From contig PKTC01000305.1 of assembly GCA_002869305.1 (NCBI GenBank), positions 1-16,437 of the forward strand: a stretch of 16,437 bases of DNA. Reading direction: 5' to 3'. This stretch comes from Marinilabiliales bacterium. GTDB lineage: Bacteria > Bacteroidota > Bacteroidia > Bacteroidales > UBA12077. The position numbers were made by a program, and so were the translations under genes. The notes beneath the pieces were generated by a model. It saw only the letters and a program-made list of their open reading frames with translations, was not told where the DNA came from and did no database searches. Below, one piece after another: positions 1-7,242 of this stretch. Each line of letters begins with the position of its first letter. Within the stretch, counting starts at the first letter, position 1.

Positions 1-413
1 AACAATGTTTTTCTGATGATTTTAGCATTTTTAAGAGCTTCTTCGGCTGCTGTTTTATATGCATTAATTAAACCCCCAACACCTAACTTTGTTCCTCCAA
101 AATACCTGATTACTACAATTAAAATATTGGTTAAATCAAAGGACCTGATTTGTCCTAATATGGGTTTGCCTGCTGTACTAGATGGCTCTCCATCGTCGTT
201 AGCTCGGTAATTTTCTTTTTTTGGGCCTAACATATAGGCATAACAATGATGACGAGCATCATGATAATCACTTCTTAACTGTTCTTGAAATGCTTTAATC
301 TCTTCTTCGCTTGAAACAGGGTAAGCAAAGGCGAGAAATTTACTTCCTCTGTCTTTGAACAAACCCTCGCTGGGCTTACTTATGGTTAAATATTGATCTA
401 CAAATTCTTCCAT
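1..413 (-). CDS. YigZ/IMPACT (UPF0029) family protein, N-terminal part
   Basis: This gene reads leftward and runs off the window edge, so only about 137 N-terminal residues are visible; family members are about 200 residues, so roughly a third is missing. The visible part starts MEEFVDQYLTISKPSEG and carries the family hallmarks: a conserved HDARHHCYAY stretch near residues 51-60, the DDGEPSSTAGKPIL block near 72-85, and VVIRYFGGTKLGVGGL near 100-115. These belong to the N-terminal IMPACT/UPF0029 fold; the C-terminal DUF1949-type domain would lie outside. Bacterial YigZ has no firmly established activity, although a role connected with translation or stress is suggested from eukaryotic IMPACT. 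Its ATG directly follows the TAA of the upstream EamA permease with no spacer, which suggests translational coupling. Family assignment is firm; function is not. Confidence 0.9.
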   Translation of the reverse strand, partial: MEEFVDQYLTISKPSEGLFKDRGSKFLAFAYPVSSEEEIKAFQEQLRSDYHDARHHCYAYMLGPKKENYRANDDGEPSSTAGKPILGQIRSFDLTNILIVVIRYFGGTKLGVGGLINAYKTAAEEALKNAKIIRKTL

Positions 414-1295
414 TTATGTAATAGATAATATATAAATTGCAATTAACGATAAAACGATTCCTATCCAGTTTATTTTAAGGAATTTTTCTTTAAAAACGAT
501 TAATCCTATAAAAACGGATAAAGTAATTACTCCTAGGTTGTTTATACCAAATACAATTGAACCGTCTAATGTTTCGCCTATTTGATTTTTATGATTTAAG
601 GCCTTAATAAGAAAATAGAGTGATCCATAATTACTTATTCCCAAGGCAATACCCCAAAGCAATGTCTTCTTTTCAACAAGATATAGGAATGATGTCTTTC
701 TCAAAAATTTTGTGATTAAACCTGAAATAGCTGCCATGGTAAATAGAATGGCTGTAAATACGGGTAATACTTCATCAGCCACGTAAAATTGTTGTGCATA
801 TTTAACAAAGGAGTCGACTAATCCCATTCCAAGGAAAAGAATTATAGGTAAATAAATATGCCTTGGGTCAAACTCCACTTTTCTTTTCTTATAAACAGAT
901 AAAAAAAGAGCAATAATAGCTAGGATAATACCTGCGGATTTTAAATTTGTGAGAATATCCAAAGGATCAATTATAATAGAAACTGCAATTGGAATAATAA
1001 CAGACATTTTATTGGATATGGTTGTAACAGCTATTCCAACCACTTGTGAGGACCTTGCTATTACCACAAACATCATGATAAATAAAACCCCTATAAGTAT
1101 TGAATAGGGGAACCAATTATTTTTATAGATTGGAGAAATATCTATTTCGGATTTTATGAGTAAAAATCCTAATACCGCCGCTGTAATATAATTAATGATG
1201 ATGACATTGAAGGTACCAATTTTGTGTCTATCCAAAAATTTGAAGATCACATAAATTGAGACTGAAGAAACAATACTTAATAATATAAAAATCAT
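414..1295 (-). CDS. EamA/DMT-superfamily permease
   Basis: A 293-residue, very hydrophobic protein with about ten predicted transmembrane helices in two similar halves, the usual size and layout of EamA (RhaT/DMT) inner-membrane transporters. The first half ends in a short basic loop (VYKKRKVEFD, near residues 135-144). The second begins at HIYLPIILFLGMGLVDSFVK, with a further helix pair near the C-terminus reading GVITLSVFIGLIVFKEK, a typical EamA-type end. Substrates in this family include amino acids, sugars and metabolites, and nothing here identifies this one. The ATG at 1295 is the first methionine of the frame. Its stop abuts the start of the YigZ-like gene, so both are probably on one transcript. 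A strong stem-loop with T-tract lies 18 bases upstream of the start and could attenuate transcription into the gene. Confidence 0.88.
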   Translation of the reverse strand: MIFILLSIVSSVSIYVIFKFLDRHKIGTFNVIIINYITAAVLGFLLIKSEIDISPIYKNNWFPYSILIGVLFIMMFVVIARSSQVVGIAVTTISNKMSVIIPIAVSIIIDPLDILTNLKSAGIILAIIALFLSVYKKRKVEFDPRHIYLPIILFLGMGLVDSFVKYAQQFYVADEVLPVFTAILFTMAAISGLITKFLRKTSFLYLVEKKTLLWGIALGISNYGSLYFLIKALNHKNQIGETLDGSIVFGINNLGVITLSVFIGLIVFKEKFLKINWIGIVLSLIAIYILSIT

Positions 1296-1312
1296 TTGCC
1301 TTAGTTATTATA

Positions 1313-1350
1313 CAAAAAAAACAGGTTTCTTAAAAAAGAAACCTGTTTTT
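1313..1350 (-). terminator. Intrinsic-terminator-like stem-loop upstream of EamA permease
   Basis: Perfect inverted repeat: ACAGGTTTCTT at 1321-1331 pairs with AAGAAACCTGT at 1336-1346 around an AAAA loop, extended by A-T pairs (1317-1320 with 1347-1350). Read on the minus strand it is followed by a run of eight T, the classic intrinsic-terminator arrangement; on the plus strand it is also followed by five T. It sits between a promoter-like element near 1450 and the permease start at 1295, so on the minus strand it would either end a short transcript or act as an attenuator for the permease. A smaller hairpin (GGGTC/GACCC, 1353-1366) lies just before it. Confidence 0.7.
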
Positions 1351-1355
1351 CGGGG

Positions 1356-1418
1356 TCAATGGACCCTTAAGTTTTGTTCTACTGACTGTATCTTGTCTTT
1401 AAATATTTTTAATGTCAT
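1356..1418 (-). CDS. Possible 20-residue leader peptide or small protein
   Basis: A short frame encodes MTLKIFKDKIQSVEQNLRVH, ending in TGA. Its stop lies inside a small GGGTC/GACCC hairpin and is followed within about ten bases by the stem-loop and T-tract at 1313-1350. A TAnnTTTG promoter-like element lies about 30 bases upstream of the ATG. The peptide is mixed basic and polar, is not hydrophobic, and has no run of a single amino acid as classic biosynthetic attenuators do. I do not recognise the family. It may be a real small protein, a leader peptide for the EamA gene, or chance within a small RNA. Confidence 0.35.
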   Translation of the reverse strand: MTLKIFKDKIQSVEQNLRVH

Positions 1419-1446
1419 TGTTAAATATCAAAAATCATATTCTGAG

Positions 1447-1454
1447 CAAAGATA
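1447..1454 (-). promoter_or_regulatory. Bacteroidota-type -7 element for the short leader transcript
   Basis: TATCTTTG on the minus strand matches the TAnnTTTG -7 consensus exactly. The nearest TTTG -33-like motif (1470-1473) is only 15 bases upstream, shorter than usual, so the -33 element is weak. Transcription would start near 1440 and reach the stem-loop at 1313-1350 after about 125 bases. The rest of this gap (1455-1678) is AT-rich, and I see no other gene or clear structure in it. Confidence 0.4.
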
Positions 1455-1678
1455 AATAAATCTTAATTACAAAAAATAGAAAACTAAATATTCTATTAAC
1501 ATATTTTTAACAATATAACTACTTATTAATTTTATAAATTGATTTACAGAGATTTTGAGTAGTTGTCTTAATTTTATGGCTATAAAATTAAATTTTAATT
1601 CAACTCCATCAATTAATGCTTAGTCCACATCAGAGTACAAAAATTACATCAAAAACTACTTTTCTCAAGCAATAAGGC

Positions 1679-2587
1679 TTACAAAATGAGATATGTTAAA
1701 GGAATTTCTACAATTTTTTCACCATTAATTTTTATTTTAAAGTAATCAAAATCGTGAGATGCAGCAATGTAAACTCTTTTTTTAGCAGCTTGCTCAAATA
1801 ATTTCATGCGAGACTCTACAGCTGTTTCAGGTTTGGAGTCGTAAGTAATACCCAACCTTGGATGATCAAACTGAATTTTCTTAATATGCATCAAATCTCC
1901 AATGCACCATAATGTTTGATTTGAAGATTCAAAGGAAAAAATAGTGTGACCCATAGTGTGGCCATAGGCTGGAATTGCTTGTATTCCTTCAGCAATAAAT
2001 TCGTAATCATTGAAAGTATAGTATTTATTTGCATTCATATAGGGCACGAAATAATTTGGTACCATTTTCGCCCTTTTCTTATGCTTTTCAAGTAGTTGAT
2101 TGGGATTATTAAACCAGTAATCATTTTCTTTCTGGGATACATAGATTGATGCATTAGGGAATGATTCATTTCCAAGTGAATCAATTAGACCACTAATATG
2201 ATCGAAATGAAAATGCGTAATAAGAATCATATCAACCTGATTGGGTTCTACTCCAATACTTTTTATTAAAGTCATTAAGTTTTTTTCTGGATTTGAGGAA
2301 TAGTCCCCAATACCCGCATCAACAAGAATTATATTGTTAGGCGATTTAATCAAGAAGGAATTAGCAGGTGCATGAACCGAGTCCAGATTAGCTGCTAATA
2401 GAGGCATTTTATCTTTATTAATAGGTTTTAATACTGACGAAGGAACATAGAATTCCGCTTCTTGAAGCTTATAAACAACAAATTTCCCAATTCTTATGGA
2501 GTCTATGTAGCGATTGGTTTGACCAACTAAATTATTATATTTTAAAGTGATTAGTGAAATAAATAATAGGAATAATTTTAGTTTCAT
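1679..2587 (-). CDS. Secreted metallo-beta-lactamase-fold hydrolase
   Basis: A 302-residue protein with an N-terminal signal peptide (lysines at 2 and 4, hydrophobic stretch to about residue 16, probable cleavage near VGQ at 21-23), so it should act in the periplasm or outside. The MBL metal ligands all appear present: H125, H127, D129 and H130 in THFHFDH, H210 in AYGHTMGH, D231 in IGDLMH and H278 in AASHDF. This is a complete dinuclear-zinc set like that of lactonases and other COG0491 hydrolases. The N-terminal MPLLAANLD and NSFLIKSPNNIILVDAGIGD strands fit quorum-lactonase-like and related MBL hydrolases, but the substrate cannot be read from sequence. It lies 46 bases downstream of the CRTAC protein gene on the same strand, so co-transcription is likely. 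No clear terminator follows it. Confidence 0.9.
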   Translation of the reverse strand: MKLKLFLLFISLITLKYNNLVGQTNRYIDSIRIGKFVVYKLQEAEFYVPSSVLKPINKDKMPLLAANLDSVHAPANSFLIKSPNNIILVDAGIGDYSSNPEKNLMTLIKSIGVEPNQVDMILITHFHFDHISGLIDSLGNESFPNASIYVSQKENDYWFNNPNQLLEKHKKRAKMVPNYFVPYMNANKYYTFNDYEFIAEGIQAIPAYGHTMGHTIFSFESSNQTLWCIGDLMHIKKIQFDHPRLGITYDSKPETAVESRMKLFEQAAKKRVYIAASHDFDYFKIKINGEKIVEIPLTYLIL

Positions 2588-2633
2588 ATCAATAGTTTAA
2601 TTAGGTATATTTTATATTTGATTATAAAATAAA

Positions 2634-4097
2634 CTATTCTTTAATTAGAAAGAATTGATTAACGTCAATTTTATTTATAATACTCTTTTTCCCTGAAGGC
2701 CATTTTACTTCAATATTCTCAATGATATCTGCATTTCCAAGGCCAAAATGAGCTCTAAACCCATTATTTAAAGTTCTAAATCCGTTGCTTGCACTAATTT
2801 CTCTCATTTGCTGAACTTCTTGACCATTGATTACTGCTTTAACCCTAATTTGAGCTCCAACAGCACTTCGATTAGAAATTGTACCCTCTAGTTTTATACT
2901 TATCCAATTGTTATTATTACCAACATTTTCGTAATATATATTTTTAGAATCTATACAATTGGCAGTTATGAAATCCAGATCACCGTCATTATCGAAATCT
3001 CCCCATACAGAAGTTGCAGTGCTTATACTATCACTATCGGTAACAATAGCTTCATTTTCGTTTTTAGTAAAGGTTCCATCTCCATTATTGATGTAAAAAA
3101 GGTTTATACTATTCCATGTGCTAACATATAAATCTTCATCTCCATCATTGTCAATATCTCCCCAGGCGGCATTCCACCCACCTGCAGGATTATTAACTAA
3201 AGGCCCTTCCAATATTTTAGTAAATGTTTTATCACCATTGTTGCTATATAAAGCATCTTTTTCTGCATAAAGACCATTTACAACAAAAATATCAAGATCT
3301 CCATCATTGTCATAATCAGCCCAAGCAGCGCTAAGACTATGGTTCTGGCTTTCTACTATATCACCACTTGTAACTTTGGTAAATGTGCCATCACCATTAT
3401 TAGTGTAAAACCTATTAAAATCGCCCATATCTGCAATAAACAAATCCTGATCACCATCATTATCATAATCAGCGAAGCTCGCAGTTGTGCTATTCCCTTC
3501 ATCAACAGATATTATATCGTTTTTAATTTTTTTAAATTTTCCATTGCCTTTATTACGATAGAAATAACTAAAAGTGCCAGGCCTTTTGTTTACACCAAAT
3601 GTTAATACGTTTGAAGCAAAAGCATCTAACCACCCATCATTGTCGTAGTCTACCCAAGCTGCATCAAAAGAATTTAAAGTATCAGTAACAATATGACCAC
3701 TACGTATACGATTAAATCCTTTTTCATTCTTGTTATTAAACAAATAATTAACTCCTCCTTGTGTAGCAATTAATGGATCAGGATCGCCATCGTTATCATA
3801 ATCGCCCCAGCTTATTCCACTTTCTCTTCCGCCACAATCAATTCCTCCATTATCATTATTTACTAAAATAAAATTACCCTTACCATCATTGCGAAAAAGT
3901 CTTTCTTCTCCTTGAATGTCAGTTCCAAATAAATCTAAATATCCATCTGAGTCATAATCTATTGCTGTTAATCCCCATAAATTACATTTGGTGCTTTCAA
4001 ATGATTCAATATTCTTTTTGATAAAGATTTGAGAAATGGACTGATTTGATAAAAATAGCCCGATAAGTATCAAAATTAATTGTTTTACTCTTTTCAT
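2634..4097 (-). CDS. Secreted CRTAC/UnbV-type FG-GAP propeller protein
   Basis: A 487-residue exported protein. Residues 1-23 form a signal peptide ending ISQ. Seven Asp-rich calcium loops of the type DYDNDGDLD occur at about residues 47, 99, 150, 210, 261, 314 and 367, spaced 50-60 residues apart. They mark seven FG-GAP/VCBS blades and predict a seven-bladed propeller. The C-terminal 95 residues, from NNWISIKLEG through GAQIRV, REISASNGF, HFGLG and EVKWPSGK, are an ASPIC/UnbV domain. In this family the architecture is extracellular and calcium-binding, with adhesion or carbohydrate-binding roles suggested but rarely shown. I see no type IX secretion tail. It is the first gene of a pair with the downstream MBL hydrolase and is divergent from the membrane HTH regulator, which may control it. 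Several loops depart from the consensus (YLD in the first, DPDPL in the second). Confidence 0.92.
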   Translation of the reverse strand: MKRVKQLILILIGLFLSNQSISQIFIKKNIESFESTKCNLWGLTAIDYDSDGYLDLFGTDIQGEERLFRNDGKGNFILVNNDNGGIDCGGRESGISWGDYDNDGDPDPLIATQGGVNYLFNNKNEKGFNRIRSGHIVTDTLNSFDAAWVDYDNDGWLDAFASNVLTFGVNKRPGTFSYFYRNKGNGKFKKIKNDIISVDEGNSTTASFADYDNDGDQDLFIADMGDFNRFYTNNGDGTFTKVTSGDIVESQNHSLSAAWADYDNDGDLDIFVVNGLYAEKDALYSNNGDKTFTKILEGPLVNNPAGGWNAAWGDIDNDGDEDLYVSTWNSINLFYINNGDGTFTKNENEAIVTDSDSISTATSVWGDFDNDGDLDFITANCIDSKNIYYENVGNNNNWISIKLEGTISNRSAVGAQIRVKAVINGQEVQQMREISASNGFRTLNNGFRAHFGLGNADIIENIEVKWPSGKKSIINKIDVNQFFLIKE

Positions 4098-4126
4098 GTT
4101 TTATTAAATAAAATTTTGTTATTTCT

Positions 4127-4134
4127 CAAAGTTG
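4127..4134 (-). promoter_or_regulatory. Possible -7 element for the CRTAC-MBL unit
   Basis: CAACTTTG on the minus strand matches TAnnTTTG at seven of eight positions and lies 30 bases upstream of the CRTAC start codon. No good -33 TTTG sits at normal distance. Instead the 11-bp repeat array begins 23 bases upstream, where a -33-contacting activator would bind. A weak -33 is what an activator-dependent promoter would show, but a chance match in AT-rich DNA is possible. Confidence 0.3.
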
Positions 4135-4156
4135 ATAATATTTCATTATAATTTCT

Positions 4157-4195
4157 ATTCAATAAGAATTCAAACTCCATTCAAAAAACGTTCAA
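4157..4195. repeat. Four (A/G)TTCAA direct repeats at 11-bp spacing, likely operator
   Basis: ATTCAA occurs at 4157, 4168 and 4179, and GTTCAA at 4190, each exactly 11 bases after the previous one. The bases between the hexamers differ, so the hexamers rather than the spacers appear conserved. Eleven-base spacing places every copy on the same face of the helix, as in the tandem half-sites of OmpR/PhoB-type regulators. The array lies in the 161-base divergent region between the CRTAC protein gene and the membrane HTH regulator gene. It is immediately upstream of the probable minus-strand promoter and about 10 bases upstream of the plus-strand -33 element. Confidence 0.55.
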
Positions 4196-4202
4196 GCATT
4201 TT

Positions 4203-4233
4203 TTTGCTTTTGCTTATGATTTGATTATTTTCG
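4203..4233 (+). promoter_or_regulatory. Promoter of the membrane HTH regulator gene
   Basis: TTTG at 4203-4206 is followed after 19 bases by TATTTTCG at 4226-4233, seven of eight matches to the Bacteroidota TAnnTTTG -7 element at the standard spacing. Transcription would begin near 4238-4240, leaving a leader of about 20 bases before the ATG at 4259. The 11-bp repeat array ends just upstream, so one bound regulator could affect both divergent promoters. Confidence 0.45.
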
Positions 4234-4258
4234 CTAATGCGACTTTATTCTTTTATAT

Positions 4259-5566
4259 ATGAGTGATACAGAGTATATTTTGACATGTAGAAAAAAAATT
4301 GAAGAAAAACTGAATTGGCTAGATGCCGGAAATTTAAAGCAAAGAGATTTTCAGTTTTTGGCAGATGCAATTTATGAAAAGTCAAATACGCAATTAAGTT
4401 TATCGACCATAAAGAGAATTTGGGATAGCTCATATCAAAGATCATTTCAGATAAATACATTAGATGCCTTGGCACAGTATCTCGATTATAAAAATTGGCA
4501 TCAATTTAAGGAGCAAAATTATATTCGAGATGAGAACATAAGTCTAAATGCATTAAGAGATGAACCATTAAAGAAAAAAGTAAATAGTAAAAGATCATTC
4601 AGGATTAAATTAGTTTTTCTGATTTCAATTCTAGCGTTCATGGCCATATTTGTGTTATTATCAAAGCTGAAAAGAGTAGAAAGAAATATTTCTGTCCTGG
4701 AAGAAGAGGTAGTTTTTACTAGTAAGAAAAGTATAAAAGAAGGTGTTCCGAATACAATTATTTTCGATTATAATATTGGCTCATATAAGCCTGATAGCTT
4801 GTGTATTCAATTATCATGGAATCCAAAGGAAAGAGAAAACATTAAAAAAGAGGATAGATATTATACTTGTACATATTATTATCCTGGATATCATCATGCA
4901 AAACTAATTATTGATAATGAATTAGTTAAAGGTTATTATGTGCACATAACAACTAAAGATTGGCTAACCTTGGTACGAGAAACGCCCGATGACTTAATGC
5001 CTACATATATCAGGAATGAAAATCTTATTAGTGATGGCAATATGTTTGCATCACTAGATTTACTAAAACTTAATAATGTAGATATTACAGCTGATGAATT
5101 CTATGTAAGTTATTTTAATATCAGAGAATTTGATGGCTTAAAGGCAGATAATTTTTCTTTTGAAACTGAAATAAAAAATAGCAGCGATGAATTAGCATTA
5201 ATTTGCGAGATGTGCCAAATATTTATCTATGGAGATAAAGGAACTATTGTAATACCAATTAGCACTCAAGTCTGTGTTAGTGATATAGGTATTTTAGCAG
5301 GTGATGTAAGGATTTCTGGGAAAACCAACGATTTATCCGGTTTAGGTTGTGATTTAACTGATTGGAGAAAAGTCAGGGGAGAAGTTGATAGTAAACACCT
5401 TAAGATTTTTATTGATTACAATTTGGCATATGAGCTAAATGATAACGAAAACGTTGGGACTATTAAAGGCTGGCATTACTTTTTTAAAGGAGCAGGGGCT
5501 GTGAAAAATCTCATCTTATATGACTCAACAAATAAAATTGTATATACAGATGATTTTAAAAGATAA
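4259..5566 (+). CDS. Membrane-spanning HTH regulator with PKD-like periplasmic domain
   Basis: A 435-residue protein, the only convincing plus-strand gene here. Residues 1-90 form a helical cytoplasmic domain that looks like a DNA-binding helix-turn-helix: LKQRDFQFLADAIYEK near 26-41, then LSLSTIKRIWDSS near 46-58 as the likely recognition region, then NTLDALAQYLDY near 66-77. One transmembrane helix (about 115-136, KLVFLISILAFMAIFVLLSKL region) is followed by a short coiled-coil-like stretch and a large outer part. The segment 163-235, with IIFDYNIG, CIQLSWNPK, TCTYYYPGYHHAKLIID and VHITTKDWL, resembles a PKD-like beta-sandwich seen in related Bacteroidota proteins. Residues 255-435 look like a further beta-rich, LamG/jelly-roll-like domain with four cysteines. 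This is a ToxR-like one-component layout that could sense a periplasmic ligand. The divergent secreted CRTAC and MBL genes are obvious target candidates (inference). Confidence 0.82.
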   Translation: MSDTEYILTCRKKIEEKLNWLDAGNLKQRDFQFLADAIYEKSNTQLSLSTIKRIWDSSYQRSFQINTLDALAQYLDYKNWHQFKEQNYIRDENISLNALRDEPLKKKVNSKRSFRIKLVFLISILAFMAIFVLLSKLKRVERNISVLEEEVVFTSKKSIKEGVPNTIIFDYNIGSYKPDSLCIQLSWNPKERENIKKEDRYYTCTYYYPGYHHAKLIIDNELVKGYYVHITTKDWLTLVRETPDDLMPTYIRNENLISDGNMFASLDLLKLNNVDITADEFYVSYFNIREFDGLKADNFSFETEIKNSSDELALICEMCQIFIYGDKGTIVIPISTQVCVSDIGILAGDVRISGKTNDLSGLGCDLTDWRKVRGEVDSKHLKIFIDYNLAYELNDNENVGTIKGWHYFFKGAGAVKNLILYDSTNKIVYTDDFKR

Positions 5567-5589
5567 AAGCCACATAAAGTGGCTTTATT
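5566..5589. terminator. Bidirectional terminator between convergent genes
   Basis: AAAGCCAC (5566-5573) pairs with GTGGCTTT (5579-5586) around a five-base ATAAA loop. The stem overlaps the last base of the regulator's stop codon and ends eight bases before the stop of the convergent hydrolase gene. A short T-rich tail lies on both strands (TTTATT on plus, TTTTATC on minus), so it can serve both genes. Confidence 0.75.
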
Positions 5590-5593
5590 GTAA

Positions 5594-7126
5594 TTATTGC
5601 ATCATTTTCATAACCAATCCAGTAAGTCGCATTCTATCCAGTTTATAGAAGAGATTTCCCATTTTCTGAAAAGTTTGTTTTGGAGGTGTAAAATCAATGG
5701 GAACATCAGTAAAATCAGAATCTACGCTTCCATTTGAAAAGAAACTTAGTACCAATTTATGATAAGCATCCTTTTGAAGAGCACCCGTATCTTGATGCCC
5801 TCTGTCAATAAGAACAATCTGTTGTCCATTTGGTAAATATTGTAGTAGTTCTGTGCTATATTGTGGTGGAGTACTTATATCTATTGATCCACTAATCATT
5901 AATGTTGGAACATTGGATGTCTGCATTTTTTTATACTCTTCAGGAATTGATTTTATTGGCCATCCACCAAAAGTACCAATCGAAAATAGCTTAGACATAG
6001 GGGAACCAATTAATGAACCTTCCGGATCCATATCTTTTATATAATCCCTGTTTGGATCAAAATCAGCGCTGAATGCTTTCGCAAAATTATCGCCCCAATA
6101 CATTCCAGGCATATTAGGCAATTGGTCAAATGCCATGGAAAGAAATGCTATTCCACTGTAATCTCCTTGCTCTGCAGCTACAAACGCATCAAAGGTTTGC
6201 ACTATTCCAGTTCTGGTATAAGCCATCATAAACAACATCATTTTAACTTTATCCGGATTAATGGTTATTTTTTTATATTTTCTAGTTAAACTCGCTAAAA
6301 CATTTTCAATGGTTTTTACAATATCAGGACTTTTTGCCAGACATTCCGGATATTTTTTCCACTGTTCTCCTAAGTAAGCATATAAGTTGTCAATATCTGC
6401 AGGTTCCCAAACAAAATGTCCCGGAGGATTAACACCTTCTATTAAGGTTCTATTTATACTTTCAGGATACCTTAATCCAAAGAGATATGATACGCGTGTT
6501 CCATAACTAAATCCCCAAAGGTTTATCTTATTGTATCCTAGTGCCTTTCTTGCATCCTCAAAATCGTCAATTACTTCAATCATATTGTAAGCATCTATGT
6601 CAATTCCTTCACTTTTATAGCGATCATATGCTCTTAAAGAGGCTTCGGTTAAGCGTTTTATATTTTCTTGCCCCAAAGGACTTCCTTCAGAAGCTAAAGC
6701 TTCCGGTATTTCATGACTTTGTAAAGAAACAGAACCGTCTACACCTCGATAACCAACCATTACAATATCATGTTCTTCAAGTAACCACAAGAATGGTGCT
6801 TCTCTTAAATTACTTGAACCTGGTCCACCATATAATAAGAAGATTGGTTCTTTTGGATTTTCACTTAATGAATGTAGCTTTTTTACAGGAAGCGTAATGA
6901 ATCTGGAATCAGGTTTAGATCTATTTTCTTTAACTACTATTGTGCCATATGTGGTTTCTATTTTCTTAGGATATTCTTTATAGTATTTATTTTTTGATTT
7001 CCCTTGTGCAGTAATAAAATCACCAGCTTTATGCTCATTTATATTATTTATCTTCGGATAAGGATTCTTTTTGGCTGATAAACTTACAGAATATATGATT
7101 AGAAGTATTACAATTATTTTTTTCAT
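5594..7126 (-). CDS. Secreted alpha/beta hydrolase, S33 tripeptidyl-aminopeptidase type
   Basis: A 510-residue exported hydrolase with a signal peptide (MKKIIVILLIIYSVSLSA, cleavage near residue 18). The fold signatures are in order: oxyanion-hole YGGPGSS (99-105), VGYRGVDGS (124-132), nucleophile elbow GFSYG with S207, catalytic acid D416 in SGSIDISTP and catalytic H444 in DRGHQ. The C-terminal TAP-like part, with acid and histidine late in the chain after a helical cap (about 240-390), is typical of prolyl- or tripeptidyl-aminopeptidases of family S33. Peptide processing in the periplasm is the likely role, although some relatives act as esterases or proline iminopeptidases. It has its own upstream -7 element and no gene on the same strand directly downstream, so it is probably transcribed alone. 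It is convergent with the membrane HTH gene and shares its terminator. Confidence 0.9.
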   Translation of the reverse strand: MKKIIVILLIIYSVSLSAKKNPYPKINNINEHKAGDFITAQGKSKNKYYKEYPKKIETTYGTIVVKENRSKPDSRFITLPVKKLHSLSENPKEPIFLLYGGPGSSNLREAPFLWLLEEHDIVMVGYRGVDGSVSLQSHEIPEALASEGSPLGQENIKRLTEASLRAYDRYKSEGIDIDAYNMIEVIDDFEDARKALGYNKINLWGFSYGTRVSYLFGLRYPESINRTLIEGVNPPGHFVWEPADIDNLYAYLGEQWKKYPECLAKSPDIVKTIENVLASLTRKYKKITINPDKVKMMLFMMAYTRTGIVQTFDAFVAAEQGDYSGIAFLSMAFDQLPNMPGMYWGDNFAKAFSADFDPNRDYIKDMDPEGSLIGSPMSKLFSIGTFGGWPIKSIPEEYKKMQTSNVPTLMISGSIDISTPPQYSTELLQYLPNGQQIVLIDRGHQDTGALQKDAYHKLVLSFFSNGSVDSDFTDVPIDFTPPKQTFQKMGNLFYKLDRMRLTGLVMKMMQ

Positions 7127-7156
7127 TACTTTATGTTTATATTTTTAAATTTACTA

Positions 7157-7164
7157 CAAACTTA
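7157..7164 (-). promoter_or_regulatory. -7 promoter element for the alpha/beta hydrolase
   Basis: TAAGTTTG on the minus strand is an exact TAnnTTTG match, 30 bases upstream of the hydrolase ATG at 7126. A TTTG motif lies about 25 bases further upstream, more than the usual spacing, so the -33 element is uncertain. The predicted start of transcription is near 7151. Confidence 0.45.
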
Positions 7165-7184
7165 TTTAATGATCTTCTTTACAG

Positions 7185-7216
7185 TGTCTCAAATTAGAAT
7201 GATGAGACATTTTTTT
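7185..7216. terminator. Stem-loop between permease stop and hydrolase start
   Basis: TGTCTCA (7185-7191) pairs with TGAGACA (7203-7209) across an 11-base loop. On the plus strand it is followed by seven T, but no plus-strand gene precedes it. On the minus strand, where it would end the permease transcript, the stem has an A-tract before it and only a poor T-tract after it. It probably helps to insulate the permease gene from the hydrolase gene. Confidence 0.35.
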
Positions 7217-7242
7217 ATACATTAATTCTAATTAATTTCATT

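Noticed and set aside
1501..1678. AT-rich stretch between the MBL gene and the small leader unit, checked for a further gene or RNA
   Set aside because: No open frame with a convincing start, no tRNA-like cloverleaf and no strong hairpin with T-tract was seen on either strand.
2950..3990. Repeated stretches such as CCATCATTATCATAATC at irregular spacing, at first sight resembling a repeat array
   Set aside because: They are the codons for the DxDxDG calcium loops of the CRTAC propeller, spaced by whole blades and in frame. They are neither a CRISPR array nor an intergenic repeat.
6541..6897. 118-codon plus-strand open frame inside the alpha/beta hydrolase gene
   Set aside because: It is antisense to a gene with a complete catalytic triad, its translation has no recognisable fold, and it has no promoter or start context. 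It is a shadow frame.
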